Shown piece by piece: positions 8,238-17,262 of a stretch of 64,000 nt of DNA (position 1 is the first letter of the stretch; each line of letters begins with the position of its first letter). Where the stretch lies: contig AP018697.1 in NCBI GenBank assembly GCA_004001285.1, positions 806,001 to 870,000 on the forward strand. The letters are read 5' to 3'. The notes below the pieces were generated by a model. That model was not told where the DNA came from, did no database searches, and saw nothing but the letters and a program-made list of their open reading frames with translations. This DNA is from Arthrobacter sp. MN05-02. Lineage in GTDB: Bacteria > Actinomycetota > Actinomycetes > Actinomycetales > Micrococcaceae. Position numbers and translations under genes: made by a program.

Positions 8238-8658
8238 CGGTTTTCTTCTACGGGTACGAATACGAGAACGGGGCGGTGGTGGCTCGATGGACTCCCCCGG
8301 CACCGCAGGACTGGAGTGTCAGCTGATACGGACCATCAACCGGGCCGGCGTGGGCGCATTCGGACAGGTCTCAGCGAAGCAGGTGACAGAGAAGTTCTAG
8401 CACAGGCCAATGCTCCTGATCTCGGATCGGGGAGGGAAGCGCGAATTGGCTCCAGTCCTGAGCGGAAACTGAGCCAATCCAAAGCCAAGGGACGATGGAT
8501 GAGCAGCCACTGATGACATGTTCATCATTTCGCAGAACCGCGGGTACGCTGCCCCAAGACATCGCATCAACGCTGGGGAGCATCTCATCAAATCGCTATT
8601 CCGTCCGCCTGCCCGCACGTCATCATCGTCGTCGTCTTCGTCCACGATCAAAGTGGAG
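8238..8658. other. 421-base spacer with trinucleotide repeat
   Basis: No convincing gene. It separates the divergent thermonuclease and HNH-nuclease genes and should hold both promoters. A short imperfect TCA/TCG/TCT run lies at about 8622-8643; translated in the frame of the downstream gene it would give a poly-Ser stretch from an ATG at 8518. I prefer the start at 8659 because it begins directly with a signal-like hydrophobic segment. Confidence 0.4.
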
Positions 8659-10020
8659 ATGCGGCTTTCCACCGCTATCCTCGCCGGACTTGCACTGATC
8701 CTCGTTGTCATCGGGCTCATCACCGGCGGTCTGGGCGGAGCGCTCATGATGGCGGCCTCATTCGCCTTCTTCACGGGTCTCTACACACGCTGCTTACCAA
8801 CCGCCCGTCATGGGCACGCCTCGCCGGACGCGGGGCCGGAGCGATCACGGCGGGAGCAGCCGTCGTTGCGCTCCTCATCGGTGGTGCCATCGCCCCCGCC
8901 TCCGACACAGTTCCGACAGCCGTCGCCGAACAGGTGACCGATCAGGCTACGGAGGAGGCCGAGCAGGCCGAACCCACCGATGAGCCGAGCACGATCCGGC
9001 CCTCCGCCACGTCCACGCCGTCCACCACTCCGACGCCGTCACCTACCCCGAGTGCAACGTCGTCAGATGTTGCCCCGCTCGACCCGGACACCGTCCCCGA
9101 CGCCTCCGGTACGCCCCGGGCGCCGTCGAATCAGCCGGCTTTCGACACCACGGCGCTCGCCGTGCTGGAGACCCTGCCGATCAAGGGACGCGCGCCGAAT
9201 ACCGGGTACGACCGCGAGCAGTTCGGGCAGGCCTGGCTCGACGTCGACCACAACGGCTGCGACACCCGCAACGACATGCTGAACAGGGGACCTGACGGAG
9301 ATCGTCCACGCGAACTCCGTGCCCTGCAAGGTGCAGTCGGGCATCCTGGACGACCCGTACACGGCGTCCACGATCGCGTTCCTGCGCGGACAGGCGACGA
9401 GCACCAAGGTGCAGATCGACCACGTCGTGGCCCTCTCCGACGCCTGGCAGAAGGGCGCTCAGCAGCTCACCTTCGACCAGCGCGTCGCCTTCGCGAACGA
9501 CCCGCTGAACCTGCAGTCCACGGACGGCCCCACCAACCAGCAGAAGGGCGCGGGCGACGCCGCCACCTGGCTGCCGCCGAACAAGGGTTACCGCTGCGAG
9601 TACGTGGCACGGCAGGTGTCGGTCAAGGCGACGTACGCCCTGTGGGTGACGCAGGCCGAGCACGATGCCATGGCTCGCATCCTGTCCGACTGCAACGGCA
9701 TCCTCGCGCCGACCAACCAGATGGCGCCCTCCGTGGCACCGCCGGTGGCACCCGCCGAGACCGAAGCGCCCGCGCCCGTCGTGCCGGAACCTGTTGCCCC
9801 TCCTGTGGCTCCGGCCCCCGCGCCAGTTGTCCCGGCGCCCGCCCCGGTGGCACCGGCACCTGCACCCGTAGCACCCGCACCGGTAGCTCCGGCCCCCGCG
9901 CCCTACTACCAGAACTGCGATGCCGTCCGTGCGGCCGGTGCGGCTCCGATCGCCGCCGGCTCTCCCGGCTTCCAGCCGAAGTTCGACCGCGACAACGACG
10001 GATGGGGCTGCGACAGCTAA
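8659..10020 (+). pseudogene. HNH endonuclease (GmrSD C-terminal/DUF1524) with excalibur domain, two frameshifts
   Basis: Three frame segments give one protein. The first (from ATG 8659) has two hydrophobic helices. An extra AC in the (AC)3 run at 8783-8788 shifts frame, after which TNRPSWARLAG-like sequence, a Ser/Thr/Pro linker and YDREQFGQAWLDVDHNGCDTRND follow. An extra G in the G4 run at 9286-9289 shifts again, into CKVQSGILDDPYT, VQIDHVVALSDAW (HNH His/Asp) and NDPLNLQ, which form the DUF1524 nuclease. Then come an Ala-Pro-Val repeat and a C-terminal excalibur motif ending DRDNDGWGCDS. A surface-tethered nuclease is expected. Both shifts are simple repeat-length changes, so they may be sequence errors. 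Confidence 0.8.
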
Positions 10021-10037
10021 CAGAAAGCACCACCGAG

Positions 10038-10081
10038 AACGACGGCGAGGCAGCTCGGAAAGGGCCTGCCTCGCCGTCGTT
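10038..10081 (+). terminator. Strong hairpin terminator after the HNH nuclease
   Basis: Perfect 16-bp stem (10038-10053 with 10066-10081), 12-base loop, followed by TCCTCTGTT. It starts 18 bases after the nuclease stop. Confidence 0.75.
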
Positions 10082-10247
10082 TCCTCTGTTGCCGCTCGGA
10101 AGACACAGCCGGGAAGCGCCGGGACGGACGCCTGCTGTGCGAAAGCACACCCGAACCTCCGCGAGCCGTGTCGAACTGCCACCCCCGCGAGGTGCCCCCG
10201 CTGGGACGATTGGATGGACAGCCAATCCCGCCACAGATCGGACCGCC

Positions 10248-11537
10248 ATGGGCAACGACGCCGTACCCAACCCTGACCCGTCGAAGTACGAGGGGCGGGA
10301 CGCCGCCTTCCTGCAGGACTTCGCCACCCTCAGTACCTTCGGGGCCACGCCCGGGGGAGGAGTGGAACGCCAGGCGGGATCCCCGGCCGACGGCGAGCAG
10401 CGCGCCTGGCTCACAGAGCTGCTGACGGCACAGGGCTTCACCGTCCACTTCGACCGGATCGGCAACCAGTTCGGCCTGATGGAGTTCGCGCCCGGCGCGC
10501 CCTATGTCCTCGTCGGCTCGCACCTCGACTCCCAACCGACCGCCGGCAGGTACGACGGCGCCTTCGGCGTCCTGGCCGCAGCCCACGCGGCGTTCACACT
10601 CGCCGAGGAGTGGCGCGCGGCCGGGAGGACTCCGCGCTACAACCTCGCGGTCGTCAACTGGTTCAACGAGGAGGGCTCCCGGTTCAAGCCGTCCATGATG
10701 GGCAGCTCCGTGTTCACGGAGAAACTCGCCCTCGAGGATGCGCTCGCCACGAAGGACCCCGCAGGAGTCGCCGTGCAGGAAGCACTGGCAGCGACCGCGA
10801 GCTCCGGCACGTTCGAGGGACCCGACCCGGCCTACTACGCCGAGATCCACATCGAGCAGGGCCGCGGGATGGAAAGGGACGGCGTCGCGATCGGCGCCGT
10901 CGCATCGAACTGGGCGGCGAACAAGTACGAGTTCGTCGTCCACGGCGAGCAGTCCCACACCGGGTCGACGGTCATGGCCGACCGCCAGGACGCACTGCTG
11001 GGGGCCTCGCTGCTGGTCGTGGCCGCGCGGAACGTCGCCGATGCGTTCCCGGCGGGTGCCGTCCACACTTCGGTGGGGGAGTTGCACGTCTACCCGAATT
11101 CGCCCGTGGTCGTCGCGTCCCGCGTGAGCCTGCTGCTGGATCTCCGCTCCGCCGACGAGGAACTGCTGGCCGCCGCCGACCGGAGACTGCACGAGCAGCT
11201 CGGGGTCATCGAGGAGCGGGCCCGGGTGCGCATCGAGAAGACCGGGTCGCACTGCTGGCCGGTCACGCCGTACCAGCTGGAGGGCGTCGAACTGGCGGAG
11301 AAGATCGCCGCGAACCGGGGCCTGAAGCACGCCCGCGTCCAGACGATCGCCGGACACGATTCCACCAACATGAAGGACGTGGTCCCGACCGTCATGCTGT
11401 TCGTCCCCTCGGTCGAGGGCATCTCGCACAACGAGCACGAGTACACCACCGACGAGGACATCGTGAACGGACTGCACGTGCTGACCGACACCGTCCGCGC
11501 GCTGTCCCTCGGGGAACTCGACCAGCCATCGAGCTGA
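10248..11537 (+). CDS. Zn-dependent M20 hydrolase (N-carbamoyl-L-amino acid/allantoate amidohydrolase type)
   Basis: 429 residues of the hydantoinase/carbamoylase branch of M20. Metal-site motifs: GSHLDSQPTAGRYDGAFG (His and bridging Asp), NEEGSRF (Glu), EIHIEQG (His) and a late ISHNEHEY (His). The middle lid domain carries the SHTGST dimer motif. It hydrolyses the N-carbamoyl or ureido group of small amino-acid derivatives in the cytoplasm; a beta-ureidopropionase or carbamoylase role is likeliest. It stands alone, behind the previous terminator, and is convergent with another M20 gene. An upstream in-frame extension lacks homology, so the ATG at 10248 is chosen. Confidence 0.85.
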   Translation: MGNDAVPNPDPSKYEGRDAAFLQDFATLSTFGATPGGGVERQAGSPADGEQRAWLTELLTAQGFTVHFDRIGNQFGLMEFAPGAPYVLVGSHLDSQPTAGRYDGAFGVLAAAHAAFTLAEEWRAAGRTPRYNLAVVNWFNEEGSRFKPSMMGSSVFTEKLALEDALATKDPAGVAVQEALAATASSGTFEGPDPAYYAEIHIEQGRGMERDGVAIGAVASNWAANKYEFVVHGEQSHTGSTVMADRQDALLGASLLVVAARNVADAFPAGAVHTSVGELHVYPNSPVVVASRVSLLLDLRSADEELLAAADRRLHEQLGVIEERARVRIEKTGSHCWPVTPYQLEGVELAEKIAANRGLKHARVQTIAGHDSTNMKDVVPTVMLFVPSVEGISHNEHEYTTDEDIVNGLHVLTDTVRALSLGELDQPSS

Positions 11538-11546
11538 CTCCCACAC

Positions 11547-11579
11547 AGAAGGAGCCCCGCCACCGGCGGGCCTCCTTCT
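11547..11579. terminator. Bidirectional terminator between convergent M20 genes
   Basis: Inverted repeat AGAAGGA...TCCTTCT extended by a GC arm, about 15 pairs with one mismatch and a three-base loop. It lies between the stops of the two convergent genes (11537 and 11591) and has T-rich or A-rich ends in both directions. Confidence 0.7.
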
Positions 11580-11590
11580 TCTCGTGCAAC

Positions 11591-12886
11591 TCAGTCCGTC
11601 TCGGACACTCCACACCAGCTCGCGATGAACAGGGCGATCGTCTTGGTGACGTTGCGGACCGACTCGACGGACACGCGCTCGTCGAAGCCGTGGATGGCCT
11701 CCGACGTCGGTCCGTAGACCAGCGCCGGGATGCCGGCGTAGAGCGAGAACACGCGGCCGTCGAGGTAGCCCGGCGTCGTGAAGCTCTGCAACTCGGCCCC
11801 GGTGACGTGCTGGTGGGCAGCTGCCAACGCCTGCTCGGCCGCTGACCCCTCCTCGAGCACGTAGCCCTCGGAGAAGAAGCCCGTACGGACAGCAGAGATG
11901 TCCGCCTCGCTCTCGATGCCAGCCAGGCAGTCCTCGATCTCACGCCAGGCGTCCGGCGCCGAGGTGCCGGGGTAGAGGGCCGCGCGCACGTCGAACTCGC
12001 ACCAGGAGGGGACGCTCGAGGGCCAGTCGCCACCGGCGATTCTGCCGATGTTGAAGTTGATCGGGTGGTCGAGGTCCTCGAAGTACCGGTGCTCGCCCTT
12101 TTCGGCGTTCCAGCGGTCCTGCAGCGTGCGGAGCTCCTGCATCACGGGATAGGCGGCGTCGATCGCGTTGAATCCCGATGCCATCTCGCGGACGTGCGTC
12201 GGCTGCCCGGACACCCGGACGCGGAACCAGATGACGCCCACGTTCGCGCGGACGAGCATGTCCTCCTCCGGCTCGGGGATGACGACGGCGTCGGCCGTGT
12301 AACCGCGCTGGAGTGCCGCGAGCGAGCCGTTGCCCGTGCATTCCTCCTCGACGACGGACTGGATGTGGATGCGTCCCTGGGGCGACAGGCCGGCCGCGCG
12401 CACGGCGTCGAACGCGAACAGGTTCGCGGCGAGCCCCGCCTTCATGTCGCCGACCCCGCGCCCGTACATCCAGCCGTCGAGGATCGGAGCATCCCAGGGG
12501 CTGCGGGACCAGGTCTCCACCGGCCCGGTGGGAACGACGTCGATATGCCCGTTGAGGATCAGCGACCGCCCGGCTGCCGGCGTGGACGGCGTGTACGTCC
12601 CCACCACGTTGGTCAGGTCCTCGAAGGCGACCGTCGTCGGGCCGTACCCGACATGCGCGGACAGGGACTCCTCCTCGAGCTGCCACCGGTCCAGCTCGAA
12701 CCCGCGCTCCTGGAGGGCGCCGAACATCAGGTCCTGGGCGCTGGCCTCCTGCGCCCGCAGCGACGGATGACGGACGAGCTCGGCCGTGAACTCGAGCTGG
12801 TGGCCGAAGGCGGCATCGACGGCGTCGAGGATCCGCGCGCGCTGTCCGTCGTCGAGCCCTGATCCGGGCGTGACATCACTGGACAA
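11591..12886 (-). CDS. M20 family peptidase (ArgE/DapE-type)
   Basis: 431 residues. The only workable start is a TTG at 12886 overlapping the last codons of the upstream transporter gene, so translation is probably coupled. Motifs: LNGHIDVVPTG (Zn His and Asp), GRGVGDMKAG (bridging Asp), VVEEECTGNG (catalytic and metal Glu), the dimerisation domain with GQPTHV, and a late IHGFDERVSVESV with the final metal His. It matches the ArgE/DapE/ACY1/CPG2 group of N-acyl amino acid and dipeptide deacylases. With the amidohydrolase and MHS transporter it forms an uptake-and-hydrolysis operon for an unknown N-acylated substrate. Confidence 0.85.
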   Translation of the reverse strand: MSSDVTPGSGLDDGQRARILDAVDAAFGHQLEFTAELVRHPSLRAQEASAQDLMFGALQERGFELDRWQLEEESLSAHVGYGPTTVAFEDLTNVVGTYTPSTPAAGRSLILNGHIDVVPTGPVETWSRSPWDAPILDGWMYGRGVGDMKAGLAANLFAFDAVRAAGLSPQGRIHIQSVVEEECTGNGSLAALQRGYTADAVVIPEPEEDMLVRANVGVIWFRVRVSGQPTHVREMASGFNAIDAAYPVMQELRTLQDRWNAEKGEHRYFEDLDHPINFNIGRIAGGDWPSSVPSWCEFDVRAALYPGTSAPDAWREIEDCLAGIESEADISAVRTGFFSEGYVLEEGSAAEQALAAAHQHVTGAELQSFTTPGYLDGRVFSLYAGIPALVYGPTSEAIHGFDERVSVESVRNVTKTIALFIASWCGVSETD

Positions 12887-14201
12887 TGGCCTTGTCCTTC
12901 ACGCGGAGGCGCTCGCCGAAGAAGCCGCCGGCTGCGGTGATGAGCGAGACGGCCATGAGCAGCAGCGCCGCGGTCCAGGATCCGCCGCCGGTCGCGCCCT
13001 GCAGGGCGACGGCGATGAAGGGGAGGAATCCGCTCAGCGCGCCGGCGAGGTTGTAGCCGAGGGCGACACCGCTGTAGCGGAGGCGGGGCGGGAACAGCTC
13101 GGTGAGCAGGGCGCCGGTCACCGCGTAGGCGATGGACAGGAACGCGATGCCGAGCGTCACGGCGAGGATGATGGCCGCGGGGTTCCTCGTGTCGATGAGC
13201 CAGAACAGCGGGAACGCCGCTGCGGCGGTGACGAGGCCACCGAGAAGGGTCATGCGTCCGGGTCCGACGCGCTCGCTGAGGCGTCCCATGACGAGCACGA
13301 CGCCGATCTGGAAGACGGCGGCGACCAGCGTCGCGTTGACCATGAGCCCGCGCTCGAGGCCGAGCGTGACGGTGCCGTAGCTGATCACGAAGGTGGTCAT
13401 GACGTAGAACCCGCCGACGCCGAGGAACGCGGCGGCGACGGCGACGAGCAGCCGGCCCCAGGCGTTGCGGAAGACCTCCAGCGCGGGGATCTTGGCGCGT
13501 TCCTCGAGCTTGACGAGTTCGCGGAAGATCGGGGACTCCTCGACCTTGAGCCGGATGTAGAGGGCGATCAGCAGCAGCGGGAAGGCGGCCAGGAACGGCA
13601 GGCGCCAGCCCCAGGAGTCGAAGGCTTCCGAGGGCAGCAGCAGGACGAGGGCGAAGGCGCCGGAGGACATCAGGGTGCCGACGGGGGAACCGACCTGCAC
13701 GAGCGCCGCGTACCGGCCGCGCTTCTCGATGGGTGCGTGCTCGACGGCGATCGTCATGGCTCAACCCCACTCGCCGCCCACGGCGAGGCCCTGCATCAGG
13801 CGCAGGACCGCGAGCATGATCGGTGCTGCCAGCCCGATGCTGCCGAAGTCCGGCAGGACGCCGATGAGCCCGGTGGCGCAGCCGATCATCACGATGGTGA
13901 TGAGCAGGGCGGGTCGGCGCCCAACGCGGTCGCCGATGAAGCCGAAGAGGATGGCGCCGAGCGGGCGGGCCGCGAAGCCGACGCCGAAGGTCGCGAAGGC
14001 GGCGAGGGTCGCTGCAGTGGGGTCCAGCGTCGTGAAGAACAGGCGGTTGAACACGATCGCCGCGGCGGTGCCGAAGAGGAAGTAGTCGTACCATTCCAGG
14101 GCCGTGCCGACGAAGGCGGCGCGCGCGATCCTGCCGGCGTCGGCCCCGCTGACTTTCGGGATCTCTGGTGGGGGTGCGGGTGTTGCCTCGGAGGGTTGCA
14201 T
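12876..14201 (-). pseudogene. MHS-family MFS transporter interrupted by one in-frame TGA
   Basis: One continuous frame, except that codon 13763-13761 is TGA. Before it the protein reads to LAVGGEWG, after it AMTIAVEHAP follows; the MHS family has GGEWGGA here, as does the related transporter at 48307. So a Gly codon has become a stop by one substitution. The two halves together give about 440 residues with 12 predicted helices, the N-terminal EWYDYFLFGTAAA and the GDRVGRRP loop typical of metabolite:H+ symporters (proline/betaine, shikimate, dicarboxylate types). An ATG just after the stop could restart only the second half. Ribosome site AGGAAG precedes the ATG at 14201. Confidence 0.8.
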
Positions 14202-14203
14202 GG

Positions 14204-15883
14204 TCACACTTCCTGGTCGGAGGGGAGCGGAGTTCGGACGGGGACGGCCGTCCGTGAGGCGAGGAATTTCTCGCCGAAGACGCACTCGCCGCCCAGGAGG
14301 GTGGCGAGGACGGTGATGGCGCCGATAGTCTCGGGGGCCACCTGCGCGGGGTGGTCGGAGAGGAAGACGAGGTCGGCGAGCTTGCCAGCCTCGAGGGTGC
14401 CCCGGCGGTCCTCCTCGCCGGCGGCCCACGCCGCGTCCACGGTGTACGCACGCAGGGCCGTCTCGGCGTCGACCCGTTCATCGGGGCCGAGGACGGCACC
14501 GGCCGACGTCTGCCTCTGGACCATGGACTGCATGCCGAGCAGGGGAGCGCCGGTGGCGACGGGGCGGTCCGAGCTGCCGGGGACACGCACGCCCCGTGCG
14601 AGGAAGGACCGGTGGCGGTAGACCCACGGCTCGCGGTCGGGACCGACGGCGGCGGCCATGGTGTCGCCCACCTCGTACAGGAAGTGGGGCTGCGGAACAG
14701 GCGTGATGCCGAGCTCCACGAACCGCTCGAGCTGATCGGGACGGACCATGCCCGCGTGTTCGATGCGGTCCCGGACGTCCGGGCGCGGCAGCTCCCGCTG
14801 TGCTGCTGCGAAGGCATCGAGGGCGACATCGACGGCGGAGTCCCCGATGGCGTGTGCGGCGACCGCCCAGCCCGAGCAGTGTGCCGCGACGATCCGGCGG
14901 GTCAGCTCCTCGAGGGAGAGCTGGAAGGCACCGGTGCCGTGCGCATGGTCGCAGAACGGCTCGGTCACGGCGGCGGTGCGGCCGATCAGGGAGCCGTCGA
15001 CGAAGATCTTCATCGGGCCGATCCGGACGGCGTCGTCCCCGAATCCCGTCGCGATGCCGAGGTCCAGACCGAAGGTGATGCCGTCGTCGTCGTGCGAGGT
15101 CACGGGATGGAGGGCGTCACTGGCGACCATGAGCTGGACCCGCGTCCGCAGCCCGCCCTGCCGCCGGGCGAGCGTGTAGGCGGCGAGTTCGACGGGGCTG
15201 CGCCCGATCAACCCGCCGCCGATGCCCGCTTCCACCACATGCGTCAGGCCCTCGGACGCGTACACCCCGCTGGCCGCTGCGATGGCGACCGCCAGATCCG
15301 CGACGGGGTACGGCATCACGAGCGCGGTCACGAGCTTCTGGGCCTGCTCCTCCAGCAGTCCCGTCGGCCCGTCGGAGTCCGTGACGACCTTCCCGCCCTC
15401 CGGCGTCTCGGCCGACCCGTCGAGGATGCCGGCCAGCTCGAGGGCGAGGGTGTTCACCGAGCACATGTGGCCGGAACGGTGCTTCAGCCAGACCGGGCGT
15501 CCCGGAGCTGCGGCGTCGAGCAGCGTGCGGTGCGGATGGGCCCCGAGGACGGTGTCGTCGTAGCCGGATCCGACGAGCCACTGCCCCTCGTCGAGCGTCG
15601 CGTCGGCCTCCCGCACCGCCGCGCACACCGCGTCAAGGGTGCGGCAGCCGCTGAGGTCGAGCTCCTGGAGCGACTGCCCGAACCAGGCCATGTGATTGTG
15701 GGAATCACCAAAACCAGGGACGACGACGGCCTGATCCGCGTCGATCGTCCGCTCGGCCGGGAGGTCGGCGACCTCGTCGTCGAAGCCCACGATGAGCCCG
15801 TTGAGGATGCCCATCGAGGAGGCGGCGGGCCTGCCGTCACTCAGGGTGAAGACTTGTGCATTGGTGATCTTGACGTCGAGCAT
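14204..15883 (-). CDS. Amidohydrolase 3 / YtcJ-like metal-dependent hydrolase
   Basis: 559 residues from the ATG at 15883 with AGGGAA upstream. Motifs: PGFGDSHNHMAWFG (metal HxH), the LKHRSGHMCSVNTLAL loop, MKIFVDGSLIGRTAAV, AAHAIGDSAVD (metal His), RIEHAGM (metal His) and a C-terminal GTLEAGKLADLVFLSDHP return to the small beta domain. This is the amidohydrolase 3 (PF07969) set of proteins that remove acyl or formyl groups from small molecules; the true substrate is unknown. First gene of the operon with the MHS transporter and the M20 peptidase; divergent from a PucR regulator. Confidence 0.85.
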   Translation of the reverse strand: MLDVKITNAQVFTLSDGRPAASSMGILNGLIVGFDDEVADLPAERTIDADQAVVVPGFGDSHNHMAWFGQSLQELDLSGCRTLDAVCAAVREADATLDEGQWLVGSGYDDTVLGAHPHRTLLDAAAPGRPVWLKHRSGHMCSVNTLALELAGILDGSAETPEGGKVVTDSDGPTGLLEEQAQKLVTALVMPYPVADLAVAIAAASGVYASEGLTHVVEAGIGGGLIGRSPVELAAYTLARRQGGLRTRVQLMVASDALHPVTSHDDDGITFGLDLGIATGFGDDAVRIGPMKIFVDGSLIGRTAAVTEPFCDHAHGTGAFQLSLEELTRRIVAAHCSGWAVAAHAIGDSAVDVALDAFAAAQRELPRPDVRDRIEHAGMVRPDQLERFVELGITPVPQPHFLYEVGDTMAAAVGPDREPWVYRHRSFLARGVRVPGSSDRPVATGAPLLGMQSMVQRQTSAGAVLGPDERVDAETALRAYTVDAAWAAGEEDRRGTLEAGKLADLVFLSDHPAQVAPETIGAITVLATLLGGECVFGEKFLASRTAVPVRTPLPSDQEV

Positions 15884-15995
15884 GGCTTCCCTGAGATGAG
15901 CGGATGGATCGTGGAAATATTTCCTTCCAGTGTGGCTTCCGTCACTGCCGGCCACAATGGAGGGACGGCACCCCCTGCGGTCCTAGGATGGGCAC

Positions 15996-17201
15996 ATGCC
16001 CAATCAGCCTGACGGTTCGCCGGTCGGAGCGGTGCGTTCGGTGCTGTCCGACGTGGTCACCCGCTGCCTCGCGGACATCGACGGCATCGCCGAGCGCTTC
16101 CTGATCGATGTGCAGGACATCGAGGGCTACGCGGGTTCACCCGTGCAGGACCAGGACCTGCGGGAGACGGCCGTGGCCTCGATGGAGTTGCTCCTGCGGC
16201 TGGTGGGAGACCTGCCCGTGCCGGAACGGCTCGCCGGGATGTCGGACGCCCTCGGTCACCGTCGTGCGAGCCAGGGAGTCCCCCTCGAGTCGCTGCTGCG
16301 TGCCGTCCGGATGGACTTTCGCATCCTGTGGACGGAGATGCTCGGCAGGGTTCCGGCCGAGTCGCTGTCCGACTTCACCACGGACGCGGTGCGGGTCTGG
16401 GAAGCCGTCGAATACCACACCACCCGCGTCCACTCGGGCTACATGGACGAACTGGCCTCCATGGCGCACGAGAAGGAGCAGCAGCGCGCCTTCCTCCTCT
16501 CGCGGCTCCTGTCCTCCGACGGGCGGGACGTCCAGCTCCTCGGGCAGGCGGCCAGGGCGCTGGGAGTGTCGGTCCAGGGTCCGTTCACGGTGGCGGTCGG
16601 CGCCGAGGATGCCCGCAAGGAGTTCCGTGCAGGCGTCGCACAAGCCCAGGCCGAGCACTACCTGCACGAGCGCGACGGGGCCCTGATCCTCATCCTCGAG
16701 GACAGGCGCCCGCGATCGGGCAGGACCACCGCCGCGGTGCCGGCGTGGCTGACCGATCTCAGGTGCTTCGTGGCCCCCGCGGCGGCGTCCCTGGCGGAGG
16801 TCCCGACGATGGTCCGCGTGGCACTCGAGGCGGTGGCGGTGCTCGACTTCGCCGCACCCGGACACCAGTCCATCCGTCAGGCGTGGGGGCCGGTCGCGGC
16901 CGCCCGGCTCGGCGAGTTCGGGCAGGTACTGGAACACGCCGTCCTCGACCCGCTGACGCTCATCCCGACCGCCGAGATGGAGCGTCTCGTCGGGACCGTG
17001 CTCGCCTACGTGAACTCCGGATCCGTCTCGCAGGCCGCGCAGCAGCTGTACTGCCACCGCAACACGGTGCTCAACCGGCTGGCACGGGTCCACCAGCTCA
17101 CCGGGTACGACCCGGCGGTTCCTGCCGACGCGGCCATCCTGATCGCCGCACTGACCTGCCGCGTCCGGGCGCAGGCAGGGATCGACGCTCCCGGTCGCTG
17201 A
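15996..17201 (+). CDS. PucR-type transcriptional regulator
   Basis: 401 residues. The C-terminal helix-turn-helix is clear: LAYVNSGSVSQAAQQLYCHRNTVLNRLARVHQLTGYDP (split by the turn at SVSQAA), the HTH_30 domain of PucR/CdaR regulators. The N-terminal 160 residues are helical (an RsbT co-antagonist-like sensor region) and the middle holds a GGDEF-like fold remnant. It is divergent from the amidohydrolase-transporter-peptidase operon, with only 112 bases between the starts, so it is likely its local regulator, activating or repressing in response to the imported compound. Confidence 0.85.
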   Translation: MPNQPDGSPVGAVRSVLSDVVTRCLADIDGIAERFLIDVQDIEGYAGSPVQDQDLRETAVASMELLLRLVGDLPVPERLAGMSDALGHRRASQGVPLESLLRAVRMDFRILWTEMLGRVPAESLSDFTTDAVRVWEAVEYHTTRVHSGYMDELASMAHEKEQQRAFLLSRLLSSDGRDVQLLGQAARALGVSVQGPFTVAVGAEDARKEFRAGVAQAQAEHYLHERDGALILILEDRRPRSGRTTAAVPAWLTDLRCFVAPAAASLAEVPTMVRVALEAVAVLDFAAPGHQSIRQAWGPVAAARLGEFGQVLEHAVLDPLTLIPTAEMERLVGTVLAYVNSGSVSQAAQQLYCHRNTVLNRLARVHQLTGYDPAVPADAAILIAALTCRVRAQAGIDAPGR

Positions 17202-17262
17202 TCGCCGTCGTCGCACCCGGTCCTGATCAGCGGTTACCTGACCGGACTGCCGGTGCAGGGAC

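Noticed and set aside
8518-8658. Earlier ATG start of the HNH nuclease at 8518
   Set aside because: It would add a 47-residue, Ser-repeat extension before the membrane segment and has no family support or clear ribosome site.
9770-9905. Tandem repeat or CRISPR-like array near 9800
   Set aside because: The regular pattern is codon-level repetition of an Ala-Pro-Val linker inside the HNH protein; units are short and vary, with no spacers.
10017-11615. Very long minus-strand open frame opposite the M20 hydrolase
   Set aside because: A typical high-GC shadow: His/Arg/Gly/Val-rich translation without any domain; the plus strand carries a clear enzyme.
13755-13775. TGA in the MHS transporter read as selenocysteine
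   Set aside because: The position is Gly in the family and in the related transporter at 48307; no stem-loop of SECIS type is visible after it, and no selenium genes are present.
17218-17246. Hairpin between PucR and peroxidase genes
   Set aside because: Only a six-base stem (CCGGTC/GACCGG) with a long loop; not strong enough to call a terminator.
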